A stretch of DNA of 60,000 nucleotides from Bolinopsis microptera (taxonomy: Eukaryota; Ctenophora; Tentaculata; Lobata; Bolinopsidae). The notes beneath the pieces were generated by a model. That model searched no databases. It had not been told where the DNA came from and was given only the letters and a program-made list of their open reading frames with translations. Positions 12,701-22,278 of this stretch are shown here, in pieces. The stretch is from positions 6,643,908-6,703,907 of the forward strand of contig NC_087082.1 in NCBI RefSeq assembly GCF_026151205.1, in the 5' to 3' direction. How positions within the stretch are numbered: position 1 is the first letter of the stretch; each line of letters opens with the position of its first letter. Both the position numbers and the translations under genes were made by a program.

Positions 12701-15700
12701 ATAGATTTTAAGAAGTGAATGCTCTCATCATACAAAACATTATTACCATGTTTTATCCTATCAATCCTATTTTTGCTCTATCAAGTTCTTAGAGGTTTGC
12801 GAAAGGTGTTGTTCTTTAACCTTCCGGGGACGCTTTCCAAGCACTTCCATCGAGACGTCAGTGACTGTCTGCTTGAAATTATCCCACATGTCCTCAAGGT
12901 TGACCTCATTAACCAGACAATCAAAACGGTTCTGAAGAGCCACGTTGTACTCTTGAACCTTAGACGAGTTTCGCAAATGTTCGATAGCAGGCACATCGTG
13001 CCTTTTAGCAGTGATCTTAGCTACCGACTGCAGTTTGATTTGCAGCCGTCCACGAACAAGATAGTGATCTGAACCAATGTCCGCCCCACGACATACCTTA
13101 ACATTGAGTAGCGAGTGTTGGAATCGTCCACTAATACAAATATGATCTATTTGATTAACAGTTAACCCGTTGGGAGACCGCCATGTACCCTTGTTGTCTC
13201 TATGCTGAAACAGAGTTCCACCAATAACAAGTTGATTAGCTGCACAGAAATCCATGAGCCTGGTCCCATTGTCGCTTGATGAACTATAGAGAGATTCTCC
13301 ACCAATAACTCCCTCGAACAATTTCGCAAGGGTAGTAATAACGTATGTTTTCAAGTTATTTCATTGATTAATATGATAATTTTGATATCGTAATCTGTTA
13401 TATAAAGTGTGATAACAACCAATAATCCTCAACACTTTCAGAACACAATCGTTGACCATGCAGCCGATTTCATTGGAACCGGTGCAAATGCCGTTGCTGA
13501 TTTAGCGAATGGCATTTTAGGTGGTATTTTCGGAGAAGAAGAACTAGAGACGAGAGGGAGGAGGGGAAACAATAAGAAAAATAAATCTGCTCCAAAAAAA
13601 AACAGAAAAAACAGAAGGAGAAAGCCAGTACCGGAGGAAGATCCGGTAAGGGTTACATTGCATTACATCTATAGGAGTCATAAAAGTAAAACCAAAACGG
13701 TTTCTGGCTTACAATATGATCTTAATATGCTTCGCACGTCATCCTTTATACTTTTATATTACTAAGAAGGTATCATTAATAGATTATTAGGCACAACCAA
13801 TTGAATTTAAGTGGATCTCTAGACCATTCGAGTACTGATTAACCAGCCATTGACCAAAATATCAGTATCAGTATCAAATCACGCTTTGGCTCCAATTTTA
13901 TATTTTATCTATGGAAATGATTTTATGGATTTTAAGAAGTGAATGCTCTCATCATACAAAACATTATTACCATGTTTTATCCTATCAATCCTATTTTTGC
14001 TCTATCAAGTTCTTAGAGGTTTGCGAAAGGTGTTGTTCTTTAACCTTCCGGGGACGCTTTCCAAGCACTTCCATCGAGACGTCAGTGACTGTCTGCTTGA
14101 AATTATCCCACATGTCCTCAAGGTTGACCTCATTAACCAGACAATCAAAACGGTTCTGAAGAGCCACGTTGTACTCTTGAACCTTAGACGAGTTTCGCAA
14201 ATGTTCGATAGCAGGCACATCGTGCCTTTTAGCAGTGATCTTAGCTACCGACTGCAGTTTGATTTGCAGCCGTACACGAACAAGATAGTGATCTGAACCA
14301 ATTTCCGCCCCACGACATACCTTAACATTGAATAGCGAGTGTTGGAATCGTCCACTAATACAAATATGATCTATTTGATTAACAGTTAACCCGTTGGGAG
14401 ACCGCCATGTACCCTTAAGTTGTCTCTATGCTGGAACAGAGTTCCACCAATAACAAGTTGATTAGCTGTACAGATATCCATGAGCCTGGTCCCATTGTCG
14501 CTTGATGAACTATGGAGAGATTCTCCACCAATAACTCCCTCGAACAATTTCGCAAGAGTAGTAATAACGAATATTTTCAAGTTATTTCATTGATTAATAT
14601 GATAATTTTGATATCTTAATCTGTTATATAAAGTGTGATAACAACAAATAATCCTCAACACTTTCAGAACACAATCGTTGACCATGCAGCCGATTTCATT
14701 GGAACCGGAGCAAATGCCGTTGCTGATTTAGCGAATGGCATTTTAGGTGGTATTTTCGGAGAAGAAGAACTAGAGACGAGAGGGAGGAGGGGAAACAATA
14801 AGAAAAATAAATCTGCTCCAAAAAAAAACAGAAAAAACAGAAGGAGAAAGCCAGTACCGGAGGAAGATCCGGTAAGGGTTACATTGCATTACATCTATAG
14901 GAGTCATAAAAGTAAAACCAAAACGGTTTCTGGCCTACAATATGATCTTAATATGCTTCACACGTCATCCTTTATACTTTTATATTACTAAGAAGGTATC
15001 ATTAATAGATTATTAGGCACAACCAATTGAATTTAAGTGGATCTCTAGACCATTCGAGTACTGATTAACCAGCCATTGACCAAAATATCAGTATCAGTAT
15101 CAAATCACGCTTTGGCTCCAATTTTATATTTTATCTATGGAAATGATTTTATGGATTTTAAGAAGTGAATGCTCTCATCATACAAAACATTATTACCATG
15201 TTTTATCCTATCAATCCTATTTTTGCTCTATCAAGTTCTTAGAGGTTTGCGAAAGGTGTTGTTCTTTAACCTTCCGGGGACGCTTTCCAAGCACTTCCAT
15301 CGAGACGTCAGTGACTGTCTGCTTGAAATTATCCCACATGTCCTCAAGGTTGACCTCATTAACCAGACAATCAAAACGGTTCTGAAGAGCCACGTTGTAC
15401 TCTTGAACCTTAGACGAGTTTCGCAAATGTTCGATAGCAGGCACATCGTGCCTTTTAGCAGTGATCTTAGCTACCGACTGCAGTTTGATTTGCAGCCGTC
15501 CACGAACAAGATAGTGATCTGAACCAATGTCCGCCCCACTACATACCTTAACATTGAGTAGCGAGTGTTGGAATCGTCCATTAATACAAATATGATCTAT
15601 TTGATTAACAGTTAACCCGTTGGGAGACCGCCATGTACCCTTGTTGTCTCTATGCTAAAACAGAGTTCCACCAATAACAAGTTGATTAGCTGCACAGAAA

Positions 15701-18700
15701 TCCATGAGCCTGGTCCCATTGTCGCTTGATGAACTATAGAGAGATTTTCCACCAATAACTCCCTCGAACAATTTCGCAAGGGTAGTAATAACGTATGTTT
15801 TCAAGTTATTTCATTGATTAATATGATAATTTTGATATCTTAATCTGTTATATAAAGTGTGATAACAACAAATAATCCTCAACACTTTCAGAACACAATC
15901 GTTGACCATGCAGCCGATTTCATTGGAAACAGTGCAAATGCCGTTGCTGATGTAGCGAATGGCATTTTAGGTATTTTCGGAGAAGAAGAACTAGAGACGA
16001 GAGGGAGGAGGGGAAACAATAAGAAAAATAAATCTGCTCCAAAAAAAAACAGAAAAAACAGAAGGAGAAAGCCAGTACCGGAGGAAGATCCGGTAAGGGT
16101 TACATTGCATTACATCTATAGGAGTCCTAAAAGTAAAACCAGAACGGTTTCTGGCTTACAATATGATCTTAATATGCTTCACACGTCATCCTTTATACTT
16201 TTATATTACTAAGAAGGTATCATTAATAGATTATTAGGCACAACCAATTGAATTTAAGTGGATCTCTAGACCATTCGAGTACTGATTAACCAGCCATTGA
16301 CCAAAATATCAGTATCAGTATCAAATCACGCTTTGGCTCCAATTTTATATTTTATCTATGGAAATGATTTTATTGATTTATTATTGATATTTATTATTTT
16401 ATGATTTCGTATATACTTTGGGAGTCCTGGCGTGCAGCTAGCAGGAGTTGCATTCTGTGGGCACGGTGAGAAGGCCTCCATCTTTTAGTAAGAGGCCAGA
16501 AACCGTTGACCAGAACAGAGAGAGAGAGAGATTTTATAGATTTTAAGAAGTGAATGCTCTCATCATACAAAACATTATTACCATGTTTTATCCTATCAAT
16601 CCTATTTTTGCTCTATCAAGTTCTTAGAGGTTTGCGAAAGGTGTTGTTCTTTAACCTTCCGGGGACGCTTTCCAAGCACTTCCATCGAGACGTCAGTGAC
16701 TGTCTGCTTGAAATTATCCCACATGTCCTCAAGGTTGACCTCATTAACCAGACAATCAAAACGGTTCTGAAGAGCCACGTTGTACTCTTGAACCTTAGAC
16801 GAGTTTCGCAAATGTTCGATAGCAGGCACATCGTGCCTTTTAGCAGTGATCTTAGCTACCGACTGCAGTTTGATTTGCAGCCGTCCACGAACAAGATAGT
16901 GATCTGAACCAATGTCCGCCCCACGACATACCTTAACATTGAATAGCGAGTGTTGGAATCGTCCACTAATACAAATATGATCTATTTGATTAACAGTTAA
17001 CCCGTTGGGAGACCACCATGTACCCTTGTTGTCTCTATGCTGGAACAGAGTTCCACCAATAACAAGTTGATTAGCTGCACAAATATCCATGAGCCTGGTC
17101 CCATTGTCGCTTGATGAACTATGAGAGATTCTCCACCAATAACTCCCTCGAACAATTTCGCAAGAGTAGTAATAACGAATATTTTCAAGTTATTTCATTG
17201 ATTAATATGATAATTTTGATATCTTAATCTGTTATATAAAGTGTGATAACAACAAATAATCCTCAACACTTTCAGAACACAATCGTTGACCATGCAGCCG
17301 ATTTCATTGGAACCGGAGCAAATGCCGTTGCTGATTTAGCGAATGGCATTTTAGGTGGTATTTTCGGAGAAGAAGAACTAGAGACGAGAGGGAGGAGGGG
17401 AAACAATAAGAAAAATAAATCTGCTCCAAAAAAAAACAGAAAAAACAGAAGGAGAAAGCCAGTACCGGAGGAAGATCCGGTAAGGGTTACATTGCATTAC
17501 ATCTATAGGAGTCCTAAAAGTAAAACCAGAACGGTTTCTGGCTTACAATATGATCTTAATATGCTTCACACGTCATCCTTTATACTTTTATATTACTAAG
17601 AAGGTATCATTAATAGATTATTAGGCACAACCAATTGAATTTAAGTGGATCTCTAGACCATTCGAGTACTGATTAACCAGCCATTGACCAAAATATCAGT
17701 ATCAGTATCAAATCACGCTTTGGCTCCAATTTTATATTTTATCTATGGAAATGATTTTATTGATTTATTATTGATATTTATTATTTTATGATTTCGTATA
17801 TACTTTGGGAGTCCTGGCGTGCAGCTAGCAGGAGTTGCATTCTGTGGGCACGGTGAGAAGGCCTCCATCTTTTAGTAAGAGGCCAGAAACCGTTGACCAG
17901 AACAGAGAGAGAGAGAGATTTTATAGATTTTAAGAAGTGAATGCTCTCATCATACAAAACATTATTACCATGTTTTATCCTATCAATCCTATTTTTGCTC
18001 TATCAAGTTCTTAGAGGTTTGCGAAAGGTGTTGTTCTTTAACCTTCCGGGGACGCTTTCCAAGCACTTCCATCGAGACGTCAGTGACTGTCTGCTTGAAA
18101 TTATCCCACATGTCCTCAAGGTTGACCTCATTAACCAGACAATCAAAACGGTTCTGAAGAGCCACGTTGTACTCTTGAACCTTAGACGAGTTTCGCAAAT
18201 GTTCGATAGCAGGTTTTAATTCAATAAAGTGAGACAGTAACACTAGTGGATGATAGAAACATAAACTTCAAACGAGGAATACAAATCAAGTCAGACAAAG
18301 CCTCCTGGAGTTTCTGCCATCCTGTAAATGGTATATAAGATTAACAGCAGGCACATCGTGCCTTTTAGCAGTGATCTTAGCTACCGACTGCAGTTTGATT
18401 TGCAGCCGTCCACGAACAAGATAGTGATCTGAACCAATGTCCGCCCCACGACATACCTTAACATTGAATAGCGAGTGTTGGAATCGTCCACTAATACAAA
18501 TATGATCTATTTGATTAACAGTTAACCCGTTGGGAGACCACCATGTACCCTTGTTGTCTCTATGCTGGAACAGAGTTCCACCAATAACAAGTTGATTAGC
18601 TGCACAAATATCCATGAGCCTGGTCCCATTGTCGCTTGATGAACTATGAAGAGATTCTCCACCAATAACTCCCTCGAACAATTTCGCAAGAGTAGTAATA

Positions 18701-18966
18701 ACGAATATTTTCAAGTTATTTCATTGATTAATATGATAATTTTGATATCTTAATCTGTTATATAAAGTGTGATAACAACAAATAATCCTCAACACTTTCA
18801 GAACACAATCGTTGACCATGCAGCCGATTTCATTGGAACCGGAGCAAATGCCGTTGCTGATTTAGCGAATGGCATTTTAGGTGGTATTTTCGGAGAAGAA
18901 GAACTAGAGACGAGAGGGGCAGGCCGCGTAAAGGCAGGAATGGCCCTGTCGGTGTTCTCGGAGTAG
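6652..18966 (+). CDS. Gene 1: modular secreted repeat-peptide precursor (spliced, coding span)
   Basis: Family not recognised; role inferred only from layout. The exons I can place are 6652-6723, 6971-7024, 11650-11760, 12230-12421, 13442-13645, 14668-14871, 15892-16092, 17276-17479 and 18802-18966. All internal exons are multiples of three and all junctions are phase 0 with GT-AG borders. Joined, they give about 468 residues. The order is a signal peptide, an 18-residue acidic segment, a short basic module, five helix-plus-basic modules and a terminal helix module. The gene is therefore likely to make a secreted repetitive precursor, possibly cleaved at basic runs. Because every internal exon is in phase 0, any subset could be spliced in frame. 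A LINE occupies the second intron and antisense RTE fragments sit in the array introns. Alternatives to one long gene are alternative exon choice, or decayed exons that are skipped. Exon calls are firm; which exons are joined is not known. Confidence 0.7.
6971..7024 (+). CDS. Gene 1 exon 2: acidic propeptide segment
   Basis: Eighteen codons (TEVADPENVAKAELVKKE) between a strong acceptor (TTTTTTTCAG) and the donor GAG|GTAAGAG, phase 0 on both sides. The gene 2 exon at 27707 differs at two residues only. The segment is acidic at the front and ends in KKE, consistent with a propeptide next to a basic processing site. Confidence 0.78.
7173..7409. mobile_element. Short insertion in gene 1 intron 2
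   Basis: The gene 2 intron at about 36880-36900 reads straight from TTTCACGATTTT into ATCAACTTTG. Here about 237 bases intervene, starting TTTTCCTTTTCACCC and ending GCGCAATTCTTGTTAT. A longer inverted relative is at 51721-52270, and fragments occur at 38586 and 40131. It is a dispersed non-coding element; I see no terminal inverted repeat. Confidence 0.65.
7819..8250 (+). pseudogene. LINE reverse transcriptase, N-terminal part
   Basis: Encodes the connecting region and the first RT block: FWAHVKSTSKS, then KILKDVNVNKAAGPDGIHGK, the usual run-in to RT. The frame is open further upstream, to about 7729. It ends at a stop in GGTCAGATACCAATTACCAT, where a small insertion shifts the frame away from the expected PSEWKLANVVPVHKKG. 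The protein continues at 8258 in another frame, so this copy is inactive. Confidence 0.8.
8258..9721 (+). pseudogene. LINE reverse transcriptase, main part
   Basis: 487 residues in the shifted frame. Visible RT motifs are FDFAKAFDSVNHD (catalytic Asp at about residue 88), SGVPQGSILGPLFFVLFIND (about 144-163) and the active-site box YADD (177-180). The C-terminal portion has the KWILGEHDHHYNDI and FFFRTHSVWNDLP-type blocks of jockey/CR1 LINEs. RT copies element RNA into DNA at the target site. The catalytic residues are intact, but the frameshift with 7819-8250 and the missing endonuclease make it a dead copy. The closest relative here is 40854-42035 on the other strand. Confidence 0.85.
10403..11219. 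other. Intron 2 remainder, no exon seen
   Basis: AT-rich sequence with a symmetrical block around 10660 (CCTAATCACGTGATTAGG) that can form a short hairpin around an E-box. The open frame at 10691-10897 has no recognisable features and is not called. Confidence 0.4.
11220..11255 (+). pseudogene. Dead copy of the gene 1 module exon
   Basis: The usual intron end (AATCCTCACCACTTTCAG) is present, but the first codons (AACCACCACATC) run straight into what is normally post-exon intron sequence (TTTCATTACATCTAT), and a stop follows. The exon body and its donor have been deleted. Sequence after it (about 11290-11500) matches gene 3 intron 2 after its minisatellite (50930-51200). Confidence 0.65.
11650..11760 (+). 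CDS. Gene 1 module exon A: short basic module
   Basis: Thirty-seven codons, phase 0 on both sides, acceptor CACTTTCAG, donor CCG|GTAAGG. It begins NTLLETRGKRNKNKK and ends RKPLPEEDP. Compared with the later exons it lacks the roughly 30-residue helical part, so NT joins directly to LETRG. It is therefore the basic half alone, about half K/R. The matching half in gene 3 is the exon at 49376. Confidence 0.72.
12230..12421 (+). CDS. Gene 1 module exon B (divergent helix)
   Basis: Sixty-four codons, phase 0. The helical half differs from the later copies (NTFLEHVADCFFEPGDRI...) and carries a cysteine and several acidic residues. The linker EEELETRG and the basic half (RRGNNKKNKSAPKKNRKNRR) are the same as in exons C to F. 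Strong selection or gene conversion on the basic half, or relaxed constraint on the helix, could explain the contrast. Confidence 0.75.
12761..13319 (-). pseudogene. Antisense RTE endonuclease fragment, unit 1
   Basis: The minus strand reads a piece of the endonuclease and following linker of an RTE-like element: VIGGESL, NQLVIGGTLF, NQIDHICI, GADIGSDHYLV and EVLGKRPRKVKEQHLS. It matches residues about 209-388 of the intact element at 54745-57894. It lacks the start, the RT and the 3' end, so it is an internal fragment, not a normal 5'-truncated insertion. The same intron position without it is visible at 12100-12125. Its frame is open over the longest stretch of the five copies. Confidence 0.85.
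13442..13645 (+). CDS. Gene 1 module exon C (standard 68-residue module)
   Basis: Sixty-eight codons, phase 0, acceptor ACACTTTCAG, donor CCG|GTAAGG. Residues 1-31 form a Gly/Ala-rich amphipathic stretch (NTIVDHAADFIGTGANAVAD onward to GGIFG). Residues 32-37 are the acidic linker EEELET. Residues 38-61 carry 14 K/R in 24 positions, and the end is PVPEEDP. A minimal RXXR site (RKNR) lies inside the basic part and may allow processing. Confidence 0.78.
13985..14545 (-). pseudogene. Antisense RTE endonuclease fragment, unit 2
   Basis: Copy of the 12761-13319 fragment in the same position of the next unit. Its frame is broken near 14415 by small changes (CCCTTAAGTTG instead of CCCTTGTTG). It was amplified together with the exon. 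Confidence 0.85.
14668..14871 (+). CDS. Gene 1 module exon D
   Basis: Sixty-eight codons, phase 0. The encoded module is the same as in exon C, with silent changes such as GGAGCA for GGTGCA. Same splice borders. Confidence 0.78.
15211..15769 (-). pseudogene. Antisense RTE endonuclease fragment, unit 3
   Basis: Third copy of the fragment, with its own point changes (for example a stop-making GCTAAAACAG near 15654). Confidence 0.85.
15892..16092 (+). CDS. Gene 1 module exon E
   Basis: Sixty-seven codons, phase 0. The helix half is a variant (DFIGNSANAVADVANGIL, then GIFG with one Gly codon fewer); the basic half is unchanged. The in-frame codon loss fits a maintained reading frame. Confidence 0.78.
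16374..16529. mobile_element. 156-bp insertion, unit 4
   Basis: Flanked by GATTTTAT at 16366-16373 and 16530-16537, with one uninterrupted copy of this site in units 1-3. It ends in a short GA run before the duplication. Its interior (GGGAGTCCTGGCGTGCAGCT) looks SINE- or MITE-like, but I see no terminal inverted repeat or clear promoter boxes. The same insertion in unit 5 (about 17761-17916) shows that unit 5 was copied after it landed. Confidence 0.75.
16596..17153 (-). pseudogene. Antisense RTE endonuclease fragment, unit 4
   Basis: Fourth copy. A long open stretch (16602-17090) runs from MDICAANQLVIGG to KNLIEQK on the minus strand; a small deletion near 17121 breaks the upstream part. 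Confidence 0.85.
17276..17479 (+). CDS. Gene 1 module exon F
   Basis: Sixty-eight codons, phase 0, with the same encoded module as exons C and D and the same splice borders. It is the last exon with a donor before the terminal exon. Confidence 0.78.
17761..17916. mobile_element. 156-bp insertion, unit 5 copy
   Basis: Same sequence and same site as 16374-16529, inherited by unit duplication and not by a second insertion. Confidence 0.75.
17983..18679 (-). pseudogene. Antisense RTE endonuclease fragment, unit 5, interrupted
   Basis: Fifth copy, split by the insertion at 18214-18351. The part at 18352-18679 keeps an open minus-strand frame (GGESLHSS to KRHDVPA). Confidence 0.85.
18214..18351. 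mobile_element. 138-bp insertion in unit 5
   Basis: AGCAGG occurs at 18208-18213 and again at 18346-18351, once only in the other units. That is a 6-bp target duplication around a new segment. I see no clear terminal inverted repeat; class unknown. Confidence 0.65.
18802..18966 (+). CDS. Gene 1 terminal exon
   Basis: It repeats the helix half (NTIVDHAADFIGTGANAVAD...EEELETRG) and then, in place of the basic half, has a short unrelated tail (AGRVKAGMALSVFSE) and a TAG stop. The downstream bases (GAATAAATTAAGCGGTAACT) match those around the stop in gene 3 (51425) and near gene 2's stop. The tail looks like a splice between a module exon and an ancestral terminal exon, because GGTGTTCTCGGAG also ends the gene 3 helix. 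An AATAAA follows the stop directly, but the conserved block 240 bases on suggests that the transcript continues. Confidence 0.75.
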   Translation, partial: NTIVDHAADFIGTGANAVADLANGILGGIFGEEELETRGAGRVKAGMALSVFSE

Positions 18967-18979
18967 AATAAATTAAGCG

Positions 18980-19209
18980 GTAACTATAATTACTAACTGT
19001 AGCTTTTGATATAAGTATAACTAACCGCCTTTTTAAAGATCTTAAAATCTATAAATTGGAAATGCTAAATTAAAGATCTATTGACCATGTCCATATCACA
19101 TAGCCCATATTAGTTTTCGTTTAAAACCATTATAAATCCCTATATAGGGTAGGTTTCAATCATTTTTGATTTTGAAATTTTAACAAGAATTGTAAAATTA
19201 TTTTTTTAG
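18980..19209 (+). other. Possible 3' UTR intron of gene 1
   Basis: A donor-like GCG|GTAACT and a strong acceptor (TTTTTTTAG) bracket about 230 bases. Both ends are kept in gene 2 (about 38180 to 38365) and gene 3 (about 51438 to 54211, enlarged by insertions). Conservation of the borders with variable length between them suggests an intron in the 3' UTR. This is inference. Confidence 0.45.
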
Positions 19210-19350
19210 GAGGTAACGGAAAATCACCTTTACTTGGCTAATTGGACACCATTGACCATCGTGCTGATGGGATGATTCAAAAAGGACTGCATCGCGATAC
19301 CGGACATTATTACAAATAATACATTAAAAACTAAACCACATTTCAAGGGC
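19210..19350 (+). other. Conserved 3' UTR block of gene 1
   Basis: Starts GAGGTAACGG and includes CTAATTGGACACCATTG, GTGCTGATGGGATGATTCAA and CGATACCGGACATTA. It ends with ATTAAA at 19323, a common variant poly(A) signal. The same block follows gene 2 (38366) and gene 3 (54212). It is not open in any common frame, so it is probably untranslated. Confidence 0.6.
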
Positions 19351-20366
19351 TCAAATTAACTTAAATATACATATTTTGGATGAACATAATATATATATAT
19401 ATCAGGTTTTTTTAAATATGGGTTCATTATTTTATCAAGCATGCCTGGCTGCAAGTTCTTTTTAATGTTTTTGAAAATATGATTTATCAACATTTGTTAT
19501 TACTTTTAGCTTCATTATAACCGTAAAAATGTATAATATTGTTTCGACTATCGATCACAATTCCGTTGCTGGCGATGGCTGATCACAGAATCAAATTAGT
19601 TGGTCCTTTGTCAGTAGGGGTCGTTCACATAGTTCGTAATCACTGAAGGGGAGGGATGGGTTTCTTATATGATATATATATATATATATATATATATTAC
19701 TGTTTCACTGAATGTCTCAAATATATATATATATATATATTATTCACATCTATATCAAGGTGTGTGTAAAATCTTGATATTGTATCTAAAAAGGCTGGTG
19801 TGTTATGAATTTTTAAAGTCAAAAAGCTAAAATTGTCCTTTTCAGGCTTATTTTAACAAAAAGTCAGTCAGGGAAGATCGGATTGATTTGATGCTTGACA
19901 TCAAATTGTTCTCTGAATTCTGGCGCAGTTTTTTATGTCCTCAAAAATGTTTTTACTCATTTATTTTCAGATCTATTGGACCTCAAAGCCAAACAACAAA
20001 TTTAGGCACATTTTTCGTTTTTAATATTTACTGATTTTTCTAAAATTTTGATAGGAATGTGCTAGTAATTTTTTGAAGGGTGCAAAATAACTGCAACTAG
20101 CACATTTATATATGAGTTATGAACAACAAAACACCCTAAAATGCTTCCCTTTGAAGTTATGGGAGGAAATGTGATTTTTTATCTGCAAAGCCAAAAAATC
20201 ACATTTTCTCTCAAAATTGCACTCTTAACCAGGAAATGCTCGATTACAAAAATAGATATTCTCAAAATAATTTTTTTTGATGTGGAAACGGCCTTTGAGG
20301 TCGGGGGTCAATTGTCGTTGATGAATTTTTGAACGCTGATTCCGAATCACCCCTCATGACATAGGG
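19351..20366. other. Downstream of gene 1, no gene seen
   Basis: About 19400-19670 matches 39220-39480 downstream of gene 2 (CATGCCTGGCTGCAAGTTC, CGTTCACATA..CGTAATCACTGAAGGG), marking the duplicated unit's 3' extent. Two TA dinucleotide runs lie at 19674-19697 and 19722-19740. At about 20298 is one copy of the GGGGGTCAATTGTCG repeat that recurs at 22743. Confidence 0.6.
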
Positions 20367-20370
20367 TTAA

Positions 20371-21779
20371 GGGGACATACACCAAAACCTTTTTTGCCGG
20401 GACCCGGGATTTGACTTCATATTATGAAAGTATAGATTACAACTGTAAGATTTGAGGCATTGAAAATTTTTTTTGAGAGTACGCACATTCGAAAAAAAAA
20501 TTATTTTCTTTTTCGAAAGTTTTGGAAATTTTGAGAAGTCTGTCACTGTAATACCGATATTTCAGTCATTTTAAACGTTTTTTGGCTGATTTTTTAACTG
20601 AACATTATTTACAATGCGTACAAGAAGCCCTTTAAAGGATTTTATAATTAAAGAATAGATGACGAAGTTACAGACCAAACAAGGTCGAGAGAAGCAAAAT
20701 TGAAATTTTTGTAAAAATCAAAGTTGTATATTTTACCATTCACCCAGGTCATAAGATATCGCTTCACAAATTCTTGTGAGTGTAGCTGATGATCATATCC
20801 AACTTTTTGGAACAGGATTTCTCTCAATTTTGAGTTTTAAGGTATGAAATGTGGCCTCAAACGACTTAGTAAAATTCATCGTAAAAAAGGGCCAAACATG
20901 GCAGATTTAAGGCTTAAAATGCCTATAACTCAAAAAGCATCAATTTTTTTGAAATAATTTTTACAGAATCGTAATCAGCTTGAGAAGACGAATCTTTTAG
21001 TACCAAATAGGTTATTTTAGAAGACAAATTGTCTTAAATAATTTTCTAGCTTGAACACTAGGGTCCCCCCTTGTATAAATTTTGTACAAATTGTACACAT
21101 TTTTTTACAAATTTTGTGTCTTAAACTATTATAAATTTGGTACTCAAAGATTCGTCTTCTCAAGCTGATTACGATTCTGTAAAAATTATTTCAAAAAAAT
21201 TGATGCTTTTTGAGTTATAGGCATTTTAAGCCTTAAATCTGCCATGTTTGGCCCTTTTTTACGATGAATTTTACTAAGTCGTTTGAGGCCACATTTCATA
21301 CCTTAAAACTCAAAATTGAGAGAAATCCTGTTCCAAAAAGTTGGATATGATCATCAGCTACACTCACAAGAATTTGTGAAGCGATATCTTATGACCTGGG
21401 TGAATGGTAAAATATACAACTTTGATTTTTACAAAAATTTCAATTTTGCTTCTCTCGACCTTGTTTGGTCTGTAACTTCGTCATCTATTCTTTATGCTTT
21501 AATTATAAAATCCTTTAAAGGGCTTCTTGTACGCATTGTAAATAATGTTCAGTTAAAAAATCAGCCAAAAAACGTTTAAAATGACTGAAATATCGGTATT
21601 ACAGTGACAGACTTCTCAAAATTTCCAAAACTTTCGAAAAAGAAAATAATTTTTTTTTCGAATATGCGTACTCTCAAAAAAATTTTTCAATACCTCAAAT
21701 CTTACAGTTGTAATCTATACTTTCATAATATAAAGTCAAATCCCGGGTCCCGGCAAAAAATGTTTTGGTGTATGTCCCC
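20371..21779. mobile_element. 1.4-kb palindromic element with TTAA target duplication
   Basis: The arms (about 20371-21031 and 21110-21779) are reverse complements over some 660 bases around a short AT-rich loop. The ends are GGGGACATACACCAAAAC and its complement. TTAA flanks both ends (20367-20370, 21780-21783). An empty site lies at 25836-25839, inverted, where AGGGTTAAAATGCTCCCCTG is uninterrupted. TTAA duplication is the hallmark of piggyBac-type transposition, so this is probably a non-autonomous foldback of that class. No transposase is inside. Confidence 0.85.
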
Positions 21780-22028
21780 TTAAAATGCTCCCCTGACGAG
21801 ATATCTTTGGTCTTAAACATAGTAGATTAGGTCCATTTAACAATTTTGATATTACATCGGTTAAAGGGCACGGATCGAGAGGATATTTGGATTCCGCAGG
21901 GGTAATGGAAGTCACTGAAATAGCTTCTTTCAGAAGATTAGGTAGGACTTCACTCAGTTGTCTCTTAATTATGTTTTCTAAAGTTTGGCTGTCCTGTTCC
22001 GGAAGGGGGACAAGTGAGGTCGGTATCG

Positions 22029-22115
22029 CGACAATTGACCCCCGACAACTGACCCCCGACAATTGACCCCCGACAAGTGACCCCCCGACAATTGACACCC
22101 CGACAATTGACCCCC
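22029..22115 (+). repeat. CCGACAATTGACCCC repeats
   Basis: About five imperfect 15-17 base copies. They are the reverse complement of the repeats at 22743-22851, so the pair forms an inverted flank around the TCAGGG array. Confidence 0.85.
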
Positions 22116-22278
22116 TATGTTATTACACTGGGGTCAATTGTCTTGTAGGTTTACAACCTACCAGGACGCGCGCCGAGTTGGACTCGTCGACGGTACAGAT
22201 ATTTTACGAGTATCACCCGTTAATCAATTGTCGCTAAATCTAGGGTTTAGTACGACAACTGACCCCCCCCCACAATTG

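Larger units (their letters stand above)
12180..18801 (+). repeat. Tandem array of five exon-bearing units
   Basis: Exon starts at 12230, 13442, 14668, 15892, 17276 and 18802 give unit lengths of 1212, 1226, 1224, 1384 and 1526 bases. Each unit holds one module exon, identical post-exon intron (GTAAGGGTTACATTGCATTA...), an antisense RTE fragment and the next acceptor. Units 4 and 5 are longer because of the insertion at 16374 and its copy near 17760; unit 5 also has the insertion at 18214-18351. The near identity of the introns shows recent amplification by unequal crossing over. Confidence 0.92.

Noticed and set aside
12719-18219. Repeated 117-residue and 71-residue frames in the gene 1 array (starting MLSSYKTLL and MCLLSNICE)
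   Set aside because: They are shadow frames of the antisense RTE endonuclease fragment, repeated only because the units are repeated.
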